Source of the DNA: Terfezia claveryi
Lineage: Eukaryota > Ascomycota > Pezizomycetes > Pezizales > Pezizaceae
Assembly: GCA_015179025.1 (NCBI GenBank)
Contig: WHUX01000024.1
Coordinates: 186,001 to 250,000 of the forward strand
DNA: 64,000 nt
Direction of reading: 5' to 3'
The translations under genes were made by a program, and so were the position numbers. Under the pieces are notes generated by a model. That model did no database searches and was not told where the DNA came from. It worked only from the letters and a program-made list of their open reading frames with translations. Shown piece after piece: positions 1 to 11,952 of the stretch (position 1 is its first letter; each line of letters begins with the position of its first letter).

Positions 1-2717
1 ATGCTGAGGCCCGAGCTGCTATTATGGGAACTGGTGGATATTATTGGGAGGGCCGCGATCAGAAACAAAGTAGGTACCAAGTACTCCTGTTTGACTGGAA
101 CCTTCGCCGGCAGAGTACGGGAAGGCCGAACGACTTGTAAAATTGGAGTGTTGCGGGGGCGGGGGGAGAGGAGGGGGAGGAGGAGGAGGAGGAGGAGGAA
201 GCGAGAAGAGGAGCTTGAGCCTGTTGACACTACCTATGTGAGTCTAAGTAGCAAGAAGTCGAGGGTGAAAAGAATCAATGTGGATGTGGAGAACAGTTGG
301 GTCGCAGAGGTATGTATACCTAAGTAGTAGGTGATTTGAGGAGTTGTGTCAAAGCCAGCACCAGCACAAATTTTTTTTTGCGATACAATATAGGTATTTC
401 AACTGGACTAGCATAGAACGCTCTTGCCATCCGATCCAGCGCCAGACGTACCAGAGGATATGTGGGCGGTGATAGGCGATGGTGGGAGGTCGAATCCGAG
501 CCTGATGCGCCGTACAGTCGTAGATGTAGAGTAAGTAGGTAGGTAGGTGCCAACTCCTTCGAGTAAGGGATCCTCTCTCCAAGATCCGCCGGCGTCTTCT
601 TCCTTCTTCTCCTTCTTCTCCTTCTTCTCCTTCTTCTTTGCTTCTATTCCTCGTATGGGGCAAGGATGGCCCCCGCTAACCATTGCTCATTCCTATTGGG
701 CGCGTTGAACATGCACATCAATCAATAAGTCCACGCTACAGCGCGAACGCACATAAGAAAACATCTGGCATCTGCTACATCCGCTATTATTATTACGCCC
801 TTGTAAGTGGTAACTGCCACCTACCGGGAGCAATATGGATTCTGGTTCGAAACTTAATACTTTTCTGAAGCAATATACGGTAAAAGTGCCGCTGTTTCAC
901 AGGAGTGTCGATAACTAATTAGTATGTTAGACTGCAAGGCAAAGTACTTCAAACATTCACGCAGCCCGGCTTTCATCAACGGCCGGCTGCTGCGAGTTTG
1001 TGGAAGTTTTGATTTTATTGCTACCCATATTCTTACTTGCTCAAGAGAATCGGAATACCTATTGGATTAATGGATACACAAAGGAGCAACTTGAACGTGC
1101 AAGGACCACTCACATAAGTCGTTACCTCAGTACCCTGCTGTCCAATGCCGCCTGACGCAAATTGTAGTGGAAACGGGGGTTAATAACAACATGCGTGATG
1201 CAAGAAGAGGTGGAAGCAAAGATGCATATGCGAATGTGCTCTGTGATCTTCGTTGTCGTTGTAGCCTTGTAGCCTGGGCCCTTGAATTTTCTCATTTCAC
1301 ATAGGATCGGGTGTTCTTTCAAGGTAGCTATTGCTCAGGAAGTTTCTAGAACCTCCTTTGAAATGCCCCTGCTACGTTGGCAGTTAAGCTAGAGGTTGAT
1401 ATTGAACTTCCAGAGATGAATTGAGCCTGTCATGGTTCTTCCCGTCCGTGATGTGGCAATGTCTGATACAAGAACAAAAGACTACACCCCCTCAGGATGA
1501 AGCCAGGTTGTAAATCATGCCCTGATTGGGGATAGAGAAGGCCATACCTATCATTTTGAATAGAAGCCAAATATGATACTGCACCTCCAGACTAGTCATT
1601 TGATGAGTTCGGGTATCGTGATTCGAGCTGGCTCTTGTTCAGCCAGGACCCATACAGCTTTGGAGCCATTGGGGGGCAACAAGAATTTAACCGCCTGATT
1701 ACTAGCGGTGTATGTGCTAATTGATTCCATAGCCATAGGAAGACACAAATGGAGTGTGTGAGAGCTGAAGCTGACGAGTCAGTTTTATCCGAACTCCAAT
1801 CTAATGCGCTGCAACTGCTGTACCCCATCTCCGAAAATGCTACTCTGACAGTTGAGTGAGCTGTGCTGTACTCTAGAGTTTAACCGTAGCTGTTTGGGGA
1901 GAATGATTGGAGTGTGCCTTTGCAGGGTCATCTCACTCAGCTTGCACCTGCCGAGCTGCGACGTCTCAATTGCAATTTCCTGCCCAGGTCAAACTCATCC
2001 GAGCTGTCACAATTCAGAATTTTATCCTCCCGGTTCTGCCAATCAGAGGTCGATCTGCCGATACTCATACAGTTGAGACAAGAAAGGGTACCTACCGTAG
2101 TCTGGCTGCTGCATAGTGAAGAAAGTCGCATCTGACTGTTCGCAAAGTTGAGCCGCATCGCTTGGCACTCGGGTTTTATGCACTTTGTCTGACTACTTAT
2201 GTACCGCATCCACTGGCGAACAACGACAGTTTAAAGACATAGGCCGAGCTTATGCAGTAAAGGTGATATCCGAGTGCAAAACAGGTGGTGGTAACATGCT
2301 CACTGACCTGCTAATAATGATGTCTTCAGCGAAAGTCAGAGAACTGACAAGGATCGTTATTCGCCAGTGGATGCGGTACAAGTGACCTCGAGGTGAGACT
2401 GGCCTCATATTGTTTGGTGAAAGTTACAACACGGTACATAGGCCAAACAATGCCAGCCGCTCGGGTTGCGATATCTACCAGTGGGTACTTGGTAGTACCG
2501 TACTTTTACATTAGTATGATCCATTCATATAAAGTACATAGATACATACATACTGTCATGTAGTATCGAATGCTGTACCACTTGCTTCATCTTTACGCAC
2601 CAGTCCATATACTTGGGGGTAGGTAACTCTCCTGCCTGTCATTTCAGTTTAAATATCAGACTTGGCCTTACCATCAGACATAATGTAGGACTATCTATGT
2701 ACAACCTTGTAACTAGG
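1..2717. other. Gene-poor stretch, no supported gene
   Basis: I see no conserved protein here on either strand. Open frames are short, low in complexity or rich in stops. A purine-rich GGA/GAG run lies near 160-200. A TTC/TCC (CTT-type) microsatellite at about 597-640 produces long but meaningless frames on the minus strand. Around 2480-2580 there are TACATA and GTACC-type short repeats typical of intergenic DNA in this window. Confidence 0.6.
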
Positions 2718-4433
2718 ATGGAGGAAAATCTATTTAAATCCTTTTCTACTTTGCCGCAGCAGGAACGGAGAACATTGTACGAATCCTCCATCTCTAGTGG
2801 AAAGGGATACACCAGCTAATTAGTTGATCCAAACTTGGAAGGCTCACAGAGCTTGCGTCTCATTTCCATCCTTCGGACTGGTGGCACCTTGATAGCTTGC
2901 TTCAACAGCAAACCATCTATCGCCGTTTCGATATCGTTCCAGCACTGCCTATCGAACTAGCTGTCCAGGTGTTGCAATATCTTTCCCTGCCGGAACTCTT
3001 CCGGAACCGAAGGGTAGGTTGGACTAGATCTGGGGCAGCTATTGCGAGGGCGGCCACAAGCTGATCTTGACCGAGCCTTCAGGTGTCACGGTATTGGCAC
3101 AGGACTCTCAGCTCTGAAGCAATTTGTAGAGGCCTAGCCTTGGAGAGGTTTCCTGTAGCTTCTCGTGAGTTTATACTCTCTCAAAAACTCGAAGGCCACA
3201 GCAATATCAAGAGCTGGAGACATCTCTTTGAAGACATTGCTTCACGACGATATTTCTTTTCCAAGGGAAAATATATTACTTATCCACAGCTGGATTCCCT
3301 CATAACTGAATTGTCCAAACTCGCTGCTTGCCCTCACCCTCGCCTGCGTCTACATGAAGAGAAGTTGACCACTTGGGACTGTCGCTTAATATTCAGGAAA
3401 CATCAGGAGGTTGTTGTCTGTAATTTGCATGATCCAGCTCAAATGACGTGTTTCCCAATACCAAACAGGGAGATGATTAGTGCCTGTGCTACCCATGGTG
3501 AATTTCTCACTGTTTTGACAAGCATGGGGTAAGAAGTGCTTTAAGCCGCTCCGGTATGAAGCTGATTTGAACTTTTGCGGCAGGAAGTGCCATACCTTCC
3601 GGATAGATACTGGAGAGAGGAAAACTATTTCCTTGGAGTCTGGTGCATACATAGCGCTTATCACCGTGACTTCTACAGTGGCTATCATATATCCAACCAA
3701 TATTGTTATATGGGAACCTAGCACTGGCAAGTCTTGGAGAGTAGAAACACCAGTTGCAGAACTAGGAGTATGGGTCTACGATCTCGATCCTGTGGGCCAA
3801 GTTATATCACGGATCTACCTCGACCAGACAGCGTGTGCGGTGTGGCAGGAGCAGTTTCCATATGGCGTGAGAGCGGAGGAATGTTATCCAAAATCATGGG
3901 CCTTGGAGCGGGCTCCGGAGTACAGAATTAGCGTGTTGCAAAATTTGCGAAAAAAGTTATGGGGACGCCTGTTCATCTGGAAGGGAAGGATCATGCCGAG
4001 CCTTGGATATGATTACAACCAAGGAGAGTGGAAGGTGAGGGAAAATATCGTACAAAACCTTCCTGGTGCTCTAGAGCGTGAAAATAGCAGAGCATATGTA
4101 CTCGAAGATGCTACGGTGTTCTGGTCAGATTATCCGCGTATTGGTGGTGTAGATATCTACTTCTCGGACGAAGAGAGGTGGATTCAGTGGGAGGACGAGG
4201 AGTGGCAGAGCTTACCTTGCGCCGTCGTGGAGGATATGTCACCGAGACATGTCATTATTCTGGCGAGAAAGGGGGATGGCAGGGCCATGGAAGTGCGTAG
4301 GTTTATGGGTATCCATGAGCGAAAGGCTTTTGAGGAACGGTTTCGAGGTAAAGTGGAGGACGCGTATGGAACTCTATTGAAGCGGAGTGACAGTAGCAGT
4401 GGCAGTGGACAGCGAGTGTTTGGAAATGGGTAG
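2718..4433 (+). CDS. F-box protein with beta-propeller-like C-terminal region
   Basis: Putative substrate receptor of an SCF (Skp1-Cullin-F-box) ubiquitin ligase. The F-box lies in the segment ending at 3013 and reads LPIELAVQVLQYLSLPELFR followed by NRR. It continues across an intron at 3014-3082 into VSRYWHRT, the usual F-box helix ending. A second intron at 3529-3583 joins the S-M-G residues to K-C-H-T-F; the last exon ends at 4433. The roughly 400 residues after the F-box have repeated short hydrophobic strands and W-containing turns, as in F-box proteins with a degenerate propeller; no repeat is clear enough to name. The 5' end is uncertain. The F-box frame has a stop at 2825, so an upstream exon is needed. 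The best guess is ATG at 2718, donor at 2777 and acceptor at 2895. The substrate cannot be predicted. Confidence 0.72.
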
Positions 4434-5001
4434 ATTTGGTCTTGCGTTCGACCTCCCTTTTGATTTTTTCACAGGATTGAGTTTGTTGAGGTTTAACGAG
4501 TAGTGACATTGAACAATACAGGTACTGAGCAGGGCCAGGATATCAGCTACTTTTGTATTTCTCCACATGACAAATACAGCCCTTTGATAAATGCAAAAAT
4601 ACCGCTTGTACTCTATCTTAATTTTTCACCTCTATTTCAGGGTAACCCGCAGCCGTTTTTTTTTTTTTGAGGGGGGAGAGGAGAGGAGATGGACGGATGA
4701 GCAACAAGAGGGGCGGATTAGGAATCAGGGCGGAGGGGCTAGTATTGTGCATACGGCTGGAAACCCCCAGTGCGAGATCGAGCTGGGCGTGCTGGTTAGT
4801 CTCCAAGATCCTGTGGGCTGCTTCACTATTTGATGTTGGAGGCGGGATATTCCTGGGGTTAACAAGAGTCATATTCAGCAGGGCCATGGTGGGGGAAATG
4901 AGATGGTGGAAGTTATGGATGGCGTAAAGTTGGGTAGCATCCACATAGGGAGTTTTATCCTCCTTTTCTTTTATATATATATATTTTTTTCTAGAGAGAA
5001 A

Positions 5002-5032
<31 letters not shown>

Positions 5033-5314
5033 AAGAGGCCTATCCAGACACGCCAGAACAATGATAATGGAGAGGTAATACAAAAGAAAACACACAAAAA
5101 AAAAAAAAAAAAAAAAGAGCAAAAAAAAATGTACAGACCGAGGTTCGTGAAATGAAATCAGGGGAAACTTTCATCTGAAAGAAATAACCAAGAGCAATGG
5201 AGTAGACACAAAATCAACCAGGAAGCTCTCAAACCTACCCAGAACACCGCCCTATTTAGCTATCCATCCACCACCCTCGCTGCCCTATCCACCGCCTCTA
5301 CATGTTTCCGAATT
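4434..5314. other. Convergent intergenic region with A/T homopolymers
   Basis: This lies between the 3' ends of the F-box and Enp1 genes. It holds T12 near 4660, A-rich runs at 4989-5035 and an A21 tract at about 5096-5116. The 10-mer TTCAGGGTAA occurs at 4636-4645. No coding signal was seen; frames through the homopolymers are artefacts of composition. Confidence 0.6.
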
Positions 5315-6829
5315 CTATAGATCCATCTCCACATCTACCACCCCATCCCCCGCCTGCCCTCCATTCACGCTATTCACGCCATTTACGCCATTCAGGCCAT
5401 TAACCACCCCCCTCGCCCTTCCCTCCACCAACTCCCTCCTAATCTCCGGTCCAATCTCCCAATGCCCCTTCTCTAGCAATACATCCAACAACACATCCCT
5501 CTGCTCCTCACTCACGTCATTCTTATACCTCTGCGCAAAGCTTAAAAGGCTCCTGTGCCACAGTACCGGTAAACTTCCTTCCACATTCCTAAATCCTGCA
5601 AAGTAAATCACCAGGCTATCAACGACCTTGTACGGCAATGCATACTTTTTATCCAGCAACGTCCTAATAAAGATGGCGGTTGCACCCGAAGATGGCATCT
5701 CCGCCAACCTCAGCAGCGCCGCAGCAGAGTGCAGGACCGGAACCGAGACTCTGGTGAGCACGGAGGAAACGATTGTCGCTTCTCTAAGCGTACACGTGCC
5801 CGACGCCGCCAGCGGGAACAGGAAGCCCTTGAAGAACGCCGCCGGTTTATACAAACTCTTCTTCAGTGCTCGGTAAAGGTGGACATTGAGCTTCTTATGC
5901 TCGGCAATATCGTCCCTGATCCGCTCTAGCAGGATGTTATTCATGAACCGCTGTGTCTGGTTACTTTTCAGGTTCGACGCGAACATCTTGGTGGCTTCGT
6001 AGCAGGCATGGGGGGACCACTGGTCCGGGCGGGTGAGGAAGAGGATCTCTTCCCAATTTTTAAGCGACGGGATGATTTTGAATGCGCGGGGGAGCTTGCC
6101 GGACTTGTAGCGGCTTAGGAGCTGCCCGACGCGCGTGTAGACTTCAATGACCTTTGGGGGAAGGGAGGGAGTCGGGGAGGTGCTGGAGTCGGGAAAGGGG
6201 AGCCCGGCGAGGGCGGCCTCGTGTTGGGCGATTTTTTCGAGGATTTTGTCTGCAAGGGAGATTCGTTGTTCGGGGGCGTTGGTCGAAGAGGAGGGGGGGA
6301 GGAATTTATTAAAGAGGTCGAGGTCAGCTTCGTCGACAACCTGGTGGGCATTAGAATCGATTGTTCATGGAAGCCGGGGTAGGGAATTGGGTGCGTGTGG
6401 ACGTATACGTACCACCTCCTCCACCTCCTCATAGTCATCATCATCGTACTCCTCCCCGTCGTATTCCTCCTCAGACTCCTCGTCGTACTCACCCGCATTG
6501 AACCTGACGGCGCTCGCACTGAATCCGCTCCCGGTACTGCTCCCTCCCGGGCTTATGACGCCATTACTCCGCCTCCGCGAGCTGGCTCCATTCTTCTTCT
6601 CCTCCTCCTGCAACTCGTCTTGCTGCTCCCGTGCTATGCGCAAAATCTTCCGGGACAGCCCGGCGTCGACGTAGGCATTGCTACTGTGGTGGTCGTCTTC
6701 GCCGTCGGGGGAGCGATGCTTTGAGGACCGGGACGGTTTGGTGCGGGCGGTGTTGAGCGAGGCGAGTTCTTCGTGAAGGGGGTTGTGGCGGCGGGAGGCT
6801 GTGCGGGCGGAGGTGGTGTCCTTGGGCAT
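5315..6829 (-). CDS. enp1: Bystin / Enp1, 40S ribosome biogenesis factor
   Basis: Bystin family. Enp1 is a component of the 90S/pre-40S particle needed for 18S rRNA maturation and export of the small subunit; it acts in the nucleolus and nucleus. Exon 1 is 6829-6413, the intron is 6412-6341 (GTACGT...CCACCAG), exon 2 is 6340-5315, giving about 479 residues, close to the usual fungal size. The N-terminal third is charged and low-complexity, with an acidic run of E/D/Y around residues 115-139. The conserved bystin core follows: the segment around SGKLPRAFKIIPSLKNWEEI, then RPDQWSPHACYEATKMFASN, FFKGFLFPLAASGTCTLREA, the HSAAALLRLAEM helix and the KYALPYKVVDSLVIYF block. The last 30 residues carry short N-G-V/L-N-G repeats, which look like an unstructured tail. 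It is divergently arranged with bre2. Confidence 0.93.
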
Positions 6830-6998
6830 GGTGAGAGTGGGCTGCTACCTGAGGATAATCGATGTAGAAGTAAAGATTTACCTTTATAGAGTCCGAGCCG
6901 AGAAACGAGGTGTGCAATTGACAGAGAGGGAGGCAAGTGAATGGCTTCCTCAGGCTTGTCTGCAGCTGCGTTCGTGTTATTCGTATGTACGGTATGTT

Positions 6999-7048
6999 TG
7001 CGAGAGTGAGAGTGAGAGTGAAAGTGAGAAGAGTGAGAGTGAGTGAGT
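6999..7048 (+). repeat. GAGAGT/GAGTGA microsatellite
   Basis: Purine-rich, G/A-only imperfect tandem repeat (units GAGAGT and GAGT) in the 5' region between enp1 and bre2. GAGA-type tracts are common in fungal promoters, but no protein can be named from this alone. Confidence 0.8.
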
Positions 7049-7418
7049 GAGGGACGTTCGTAGAATGACTGCTATTGCTTCAGCTTCTTGCTGCTTGCTT
7101 CTGCCAGTTTTTGCCGTGAGTCACTTTTGCGTAAGTAAGCAAGTAGATAGGTACTGTAGGAGATACTGTAAGTATGTATACTGTAGTATCGCTGGGGGGT
7201 TGTATCCGGCAGGCAGGGCAGGTTGTTGTAATAGTAGTTAAAATCCAATCGCTTGCCTCAGGGCTTAGCCGCTTCGGTGCATAATTATCCACAGGCGAGT
7301 GCGAATGGGTTATGTACAGAGTACATGTCGGCGTGAACCCACTGAATATGTTTACGCTGGGCCAGAATGTTTTTTTTCTCTGGGCCGGCCTTGGTGGGGG
7401 CGGTGGAAGCGGATGCGG

Positions 7419-7474
7419 CGAGGGGGCGAGGGGGCGAGGGGGCGAGGGGGCGAGGGGGCGAGGGGGCGAGGGGG
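7419..7474 (+). repeat. Seven tandem copies of CGAGGGGG
   Basis: Seven perfect consecutive 8-bp units fill 56 bp. Each unit supplies a G5 run separated by CGA, so four consecutive units satisfy the usual G-quadruplex pattern. It lies about 255 bp upstream of the Bre2 start and about 590 bp upstream of the Enp1 start on the other strand. Confidence 0.9.
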
Positions 7475-7729
7475 AGTAGGGCTGAGCCCTGGGCTGGTGG
7501 GGGGTGGAAACAAATGTGGCTGTGGTGCTGCTGTGTAGGAATCTGATTAGATTAGATTATATTAGACGAGATGAGCGGGTACCTAGTTGTGCGCCCATGC
7601 AGCCCCACCTACCTACATATGTACATGTTCGTGTGCATATCCTTGTGTGCATGTAAAAGGATATGATTATCATCTTGATTATTATTATACAGCCCACAAG
7701 TAGATACTATACCCGCCCGAGCAATTGTC

Positions 7730-9687
7730 ATGCCTGCCTCCTCCCCCCTCTCCCGCACGATGGCCGACGCTCTGCCCACCGATAAGCAACCCCCTCCCGC
7801 ATCCGCGCCCACTGCCACTGCCACTTCCAACCCTCACGACCCCCCAGACCCCCCAGACCCCCCCGACCCCCCCGACTCCTCCATCCCCCAGAAACGCCCG
7901 TACGGCGGCGAGGACTCAAAGCCCACAGAGCCCTCCAGGCCGATGCTCAAATCAAAACCCCCCCGCGAAAAGAAAGACAGCTGGAAAAAGAAAGAAGCTG
8001 CTGCTGCTGCTGCTGCTGCCGCCGGCGGCCATGTTGCTTCTCACGCCAACCCCACCTCCGGCCCCGTAGTTGACGGCATTGCAAAGAAATCCTCCACCCC
8101 GCCTCAGCCCCCCTCCCTCCTCCTGGCCTCCAGCGCTGGCGGCTCCCAAAGCCCCAGGATGCAGACTACGAACCTGCAAAACCCCCACTTATGGTTCCGT
8201 CAAACGTCCCCGGGGCAGACGTTGCCTGCGAGTTTTTCTCATTGACAGAACAGTACGTTACGACCGTTTATCCCCCGCTTCCCCCCCTCTTCCAGTCTCT
8301 ATGGAATTCCGACTGACAACCCACACAGCCCGAAAAACCGCCGTGGCTTCCGTTACATTCCCTGCACCGCCTCTCCCCTCCTCCCTCTCATCTCCTACCT
8401 CCAAACAGAAGTCCCCCCTTCCAGCCCCGGTTCGCTTTCGAAGACACTTCCGCCCAGGTCCACCTAACCCGCTCCGGTACCACCCTCACCACCGCCAAAG
8501 GCTTCCGCATGGCCCGGGCAAACGTCTGCGCCAGAGAAGGAAACTGGTACTACGAGTGCAAGATTGTCCGTGGAATAAACTCCCCCGCACTCACCGCAGC
8601 CACCCCACCTCCTCCCACTTCTGCCACTCAAAACCCTCCCACCACTGCACCCATCGGTGGTGGAGATGCCCACGTCCGCCTCGGATTTGCCCGCCGTGAA
8701 GCCCCCCTCGACGCACCCGTCGGCTTCGACCCCTACTCCTACGGCCTTCGTGATGTCAATGGTGAAAAGGTCCACTGCTCCCGCCCAAGCACGTTTCTCT
8801 CACAATCACTCGTCACCGGGGATGTTATTGGCTTCCAGATTAATCTCCCCCCACTTGCTCAGCAACGAACTGACCTCCTCTCCGCTCTCCTGCCATCATC
8901 CACAACCGCCCATGCAGCAGCAGTGTCCGTCCTCCAAAGTGGCGATGCGATAAGAGACCGGATCCCCATCAGATATAAAAACCAACTCTACTTTGAGCAA
9001 TTTGAGTACCAGCCAGCCAAGGAGTTGGAGGAATACATGAACCCTTCTACATCTAGTGCGCCGAGAAATCCTCCCATTGCAATGCAGCAACTAAAAGGTT
9101 CGTTTATCCGCGTATATAAAAATGGAAAACTGGTGGGTACGCCTTGGACTGATCTACTGGCGTTTCTCCCGCCATGTTCGAAACCGAATAGTGCTGTGGG
9201 GGGCAGGGAGCTAGATGATGGATTTGTGGGATATTATCCGGCGGTATCAGTGTATAGAGGGGGTGCTGTGGAGGTCAATTTTGGTCCAGAATGGTGGTGT
9301 TCTCCAGACGTGCCGCAGGACGTGGATACAGAGATGAAGGATACTGGGGAGAATGAAGGCGACAGTGCGAGACTGCCGCCGATGAGGCCCTTTTCAGACC
9401 GATATAATGAGCAGATTGCAGAAGATATAGTTTACGACCTTATTGATGAGGTAGACTGCTTTTTTACAACGGATCTAATGGGCCTGGGACTTGCGGGTGC
9501 GGCACAGGGGACTTCAGGGACGAAGAAGGGGGGGAGGAAAACTGGAGGAGGTAAGGGTGGAGGTGTAGATGAGGGTGCAGAGGCGGATGGAGAGGGTGAA
9601 GGGGAGGGGGCGTCCCCAGGTGGCGGGCATGGGCATGGGCATGGGGACGCAGAGGAGATCAAGGAGATGGAGTTGGAGGAGGAGTAG
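7730..9687 (+). CDS. bre2: Bre2/Ash2-type SPRY subunit of COMPASS (two apparent frameshifts)
   Basis: Bre2 (CclA in Aspergillus) is the SPRY-domain subunit of the Set1/COMPASS histone H3K4 methyltransferase in the nucleus. The N-terminus is P/D/A-rich with a poly-Ala tract (GCT repeats, about 7995-8020) after KKDSWKKKE. The conserved block LQRWRLPKPQDADYEPAKPP leads to MVPSNVPGADVACEFFSL. An intron at 8253-8328 follows, then RRGFRYIPC, then the SPRY core with LTTAKGFRMARANV, REGNWYYECKI, HVRLGFARRE and DPYSYGLRDVNGEKVH. The C-terminus ends in G/H and acidic low complexity. Two frame changes are needed: one in the C6 run 8108-8113 and one in the C6 run 8413-8418. In each case a single extra C restores the conserved frame, so sequencing undercalls are the simplest cause. 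The start could also be the Met at 7760. Confidence 0.88.
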
Positions 9688-10823
9688 TTGGATGGGTTGG
9701 TGATGGTGGTGAGACATGTGGAGGTGTAGGGGCAGGCCCTATGTCGGTCATGTGCTAGGACTAGAGACTACTTATATAACAAAATAACCTAATTTAATAT
9801 AATTATCTTTGATCATACTTGTGGACCAAGGTGCCGCCGGAAAAGTTCGCCAGCCTCAGATCAACTTCCTGGTATATATTTGGCCTTGTACGTACTGCTA
9901 GGTGGCAAAAAAAATCATACCCTCCCCTGCATATATTGGAGAATTTTATATGTTCAGGAGTATGATATTCATGCATATTATGCAGGGTATGACGAACTGC
10001 AGCCTTTCACACAAATGCTGCCTAGCTTCTTAGGTATACTTGATCAACCTCGTGCTGAGATTTTGAAATAAACCAGCCTCCATCTTACGGGCCGAAAAGC
10101 TAAGTTACCCTCAGTTTGTTGCTGCAACTTTATTTCGCAGTTTTGCCGCTTGGTGTTGAGAATGCAATGTGCAGACCGGTATATTCCGTAAATGTAACTA
10201 AGACGTTTCTATGTGATCTAACGTCGAGATATCTGGTTTCCTTTGTGGCGATAATATGGCTACGCCATGGTGGTGACGGGTGACGGGTAGGTACGGTATA
10301 GTCTGGTTGGTACAGTACATATTTGTATATCATAGTCCGGTATTACTGTACATACCTAAAAGCGGCCAGGCCCATCAGCAGCGATGCCTAGTCTCGTGCC
10401 GCGATGCCCTATGATGACCACTAAATTACCCACGAAAAACATTTAACCACCTCTGATCTATCCTATTCATAACCCTGACGCACCCGCATCACGCACACAC
10501 ACAAAGGGACATCATCGATGCAAATCTTTTGATCTCAAAGTACCAAATTTCCCGATTAGCCCTCTAGGAAAATTTAATAGGCCCCCCCCCCCCGCATATC
10601 CCTCTCCTCGCATATCCCTCCCCCCCAGCGACAGGAACCCCCCCCAATCATAACCCCACCATACTACAAGCATATTCCTTCAGTGGGCACAGAAACAAAG
10701 AGTGGCCCTTTACCGTTCCTTTAGACAGACCCCTTGTGGGTTCGTTGAACTGCAAAAACTGAGGGTTTATATACGTGCTTGTTCTGGGCCCGGTTGCTGA
10801 AGGGCTACCGTACACCACCCCGA
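9688..10823. other. Intergenic region upstream of the nucleotidyltransferase gene
   Basis: No coding signal was seen. One copy of AACCAGACTA (minus orientation) lies at 10299-10308, next to a GTACGG/TACAGTACAT cluster. C-rich runs at about 10580-10640 and the interval 10440-10760 probably belong to the promoter and 5' leader of the next gene. Confidence 0.5.
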
Positions 10824-11841
10824 ATGGATTCGAATGGTCAACAACAACAACAACAACAAGAACGACAACAACAGGTGCAGCAGGATAGAGCTGACCACGC
10901 CCAGCCTCGGCCCCATTTCAATGATCTAGAGAATGTGATTGCGCATCAGCAGGAACCTCATGAATTACCAGTGAACGGTGGAGGAGAGAGGCCTGCCGAA
11001 GAGTGGCGGGAGGCACAAGTGCCACCGAATGGTGACCTTGAGGGACAGCTACGAAGTATGATTATGCACCATAATGCCGGTATGGAATCTCATGAATCAA
11101 GCCCTCATGCAATGACAAACATGGGGAACGACAATGTTGGAAACCATCCAACTAACGAACAAAACGGTCACGGAATCCTCCCACCACATCCGCATATGGA
11201 AATACCTCAGCCATATCCTCCACATTTCCTGCATGGCGGGTATGCACCCATGCCACCAATGTTTATGCATGCTCCTCCCCCGGGAATGTACCCTCCTCAC
11301 ATGCCCCTCCATCCGTATCCAATCCAGTTTGATGGACAGATGTTACCATATGCTATGCTGCCACCATTCCCGTTACCGCAGTTCCATCCACCAGGCTATG
11401 TCCCAATCCCACCGGAGCAAATGCCGATTGCAGGCTTTGCTGGGCCAATGGATTCCCCAGATGGGCAAGTGCACAATCCTCCCTCTGCACCACGGCAATT
11501 CGAAAGAAACGGGCCAAGGCACCAGCGTAACAACTCCTACCCAAAGCAGCATCAAAAATATCACCCGCGCGGGAAGTATGACCACTTGCGTCCATCTCAT
11601 GTACCCCAACAGCTTCCTTTGCCACAGCCTGGCTTGATAAACGACGATTTCCCTCCGTTGGGTACAGAAAGACCGAAGGTCAAGACAAGCATTATTCCTA
11701 TTACCCCTGAACCGACTAATCAGCAAGAAGGAATGGGCGGATCAAGGAGAGGAGGGCTCATATCAGGGCCACCCTCAGGGCCCCGTTATCGAGGTGGATA
11801 TCGGAACTTTGGCCCTCGACATCTACAGCCTCAAGAGCGGC

Positions 11842-11912
<71 letters not shown>

Positions 11913-11921
11913 AAACAACAA

Positions 11922-11952
<31 letters not shown>

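Larger units (their letters stand above)
6830..7729. promoter_or_regulatory. Intergenic region between divergent enp1 and bre2
   Basis: About 900 bp separate the two start codons, so this interval should hold both promoters. It carries a GAGTGA-type microsatellite, an 8-bp G-rich tandem array (both listed separately) and TACTGTA/TACAGAGTAC-type short palindromic words between 7140 and 7330. No TATA box is obvious to me. Confidence 0.45.

Noticed and set aside
1..327. 108-residue open frame at the window start
   Set aside because: Arg/Glu/Gly low complexity from a GGA/GAG microsatellite, no conserved motif, no splice-consistent continuation.
349..683. Minus-strand frames rich in Glu/Lys
   Set aside because: Generated by the TTC/TCC microsatellite at 597-640; three overlapping frames are open for compositional reasons.
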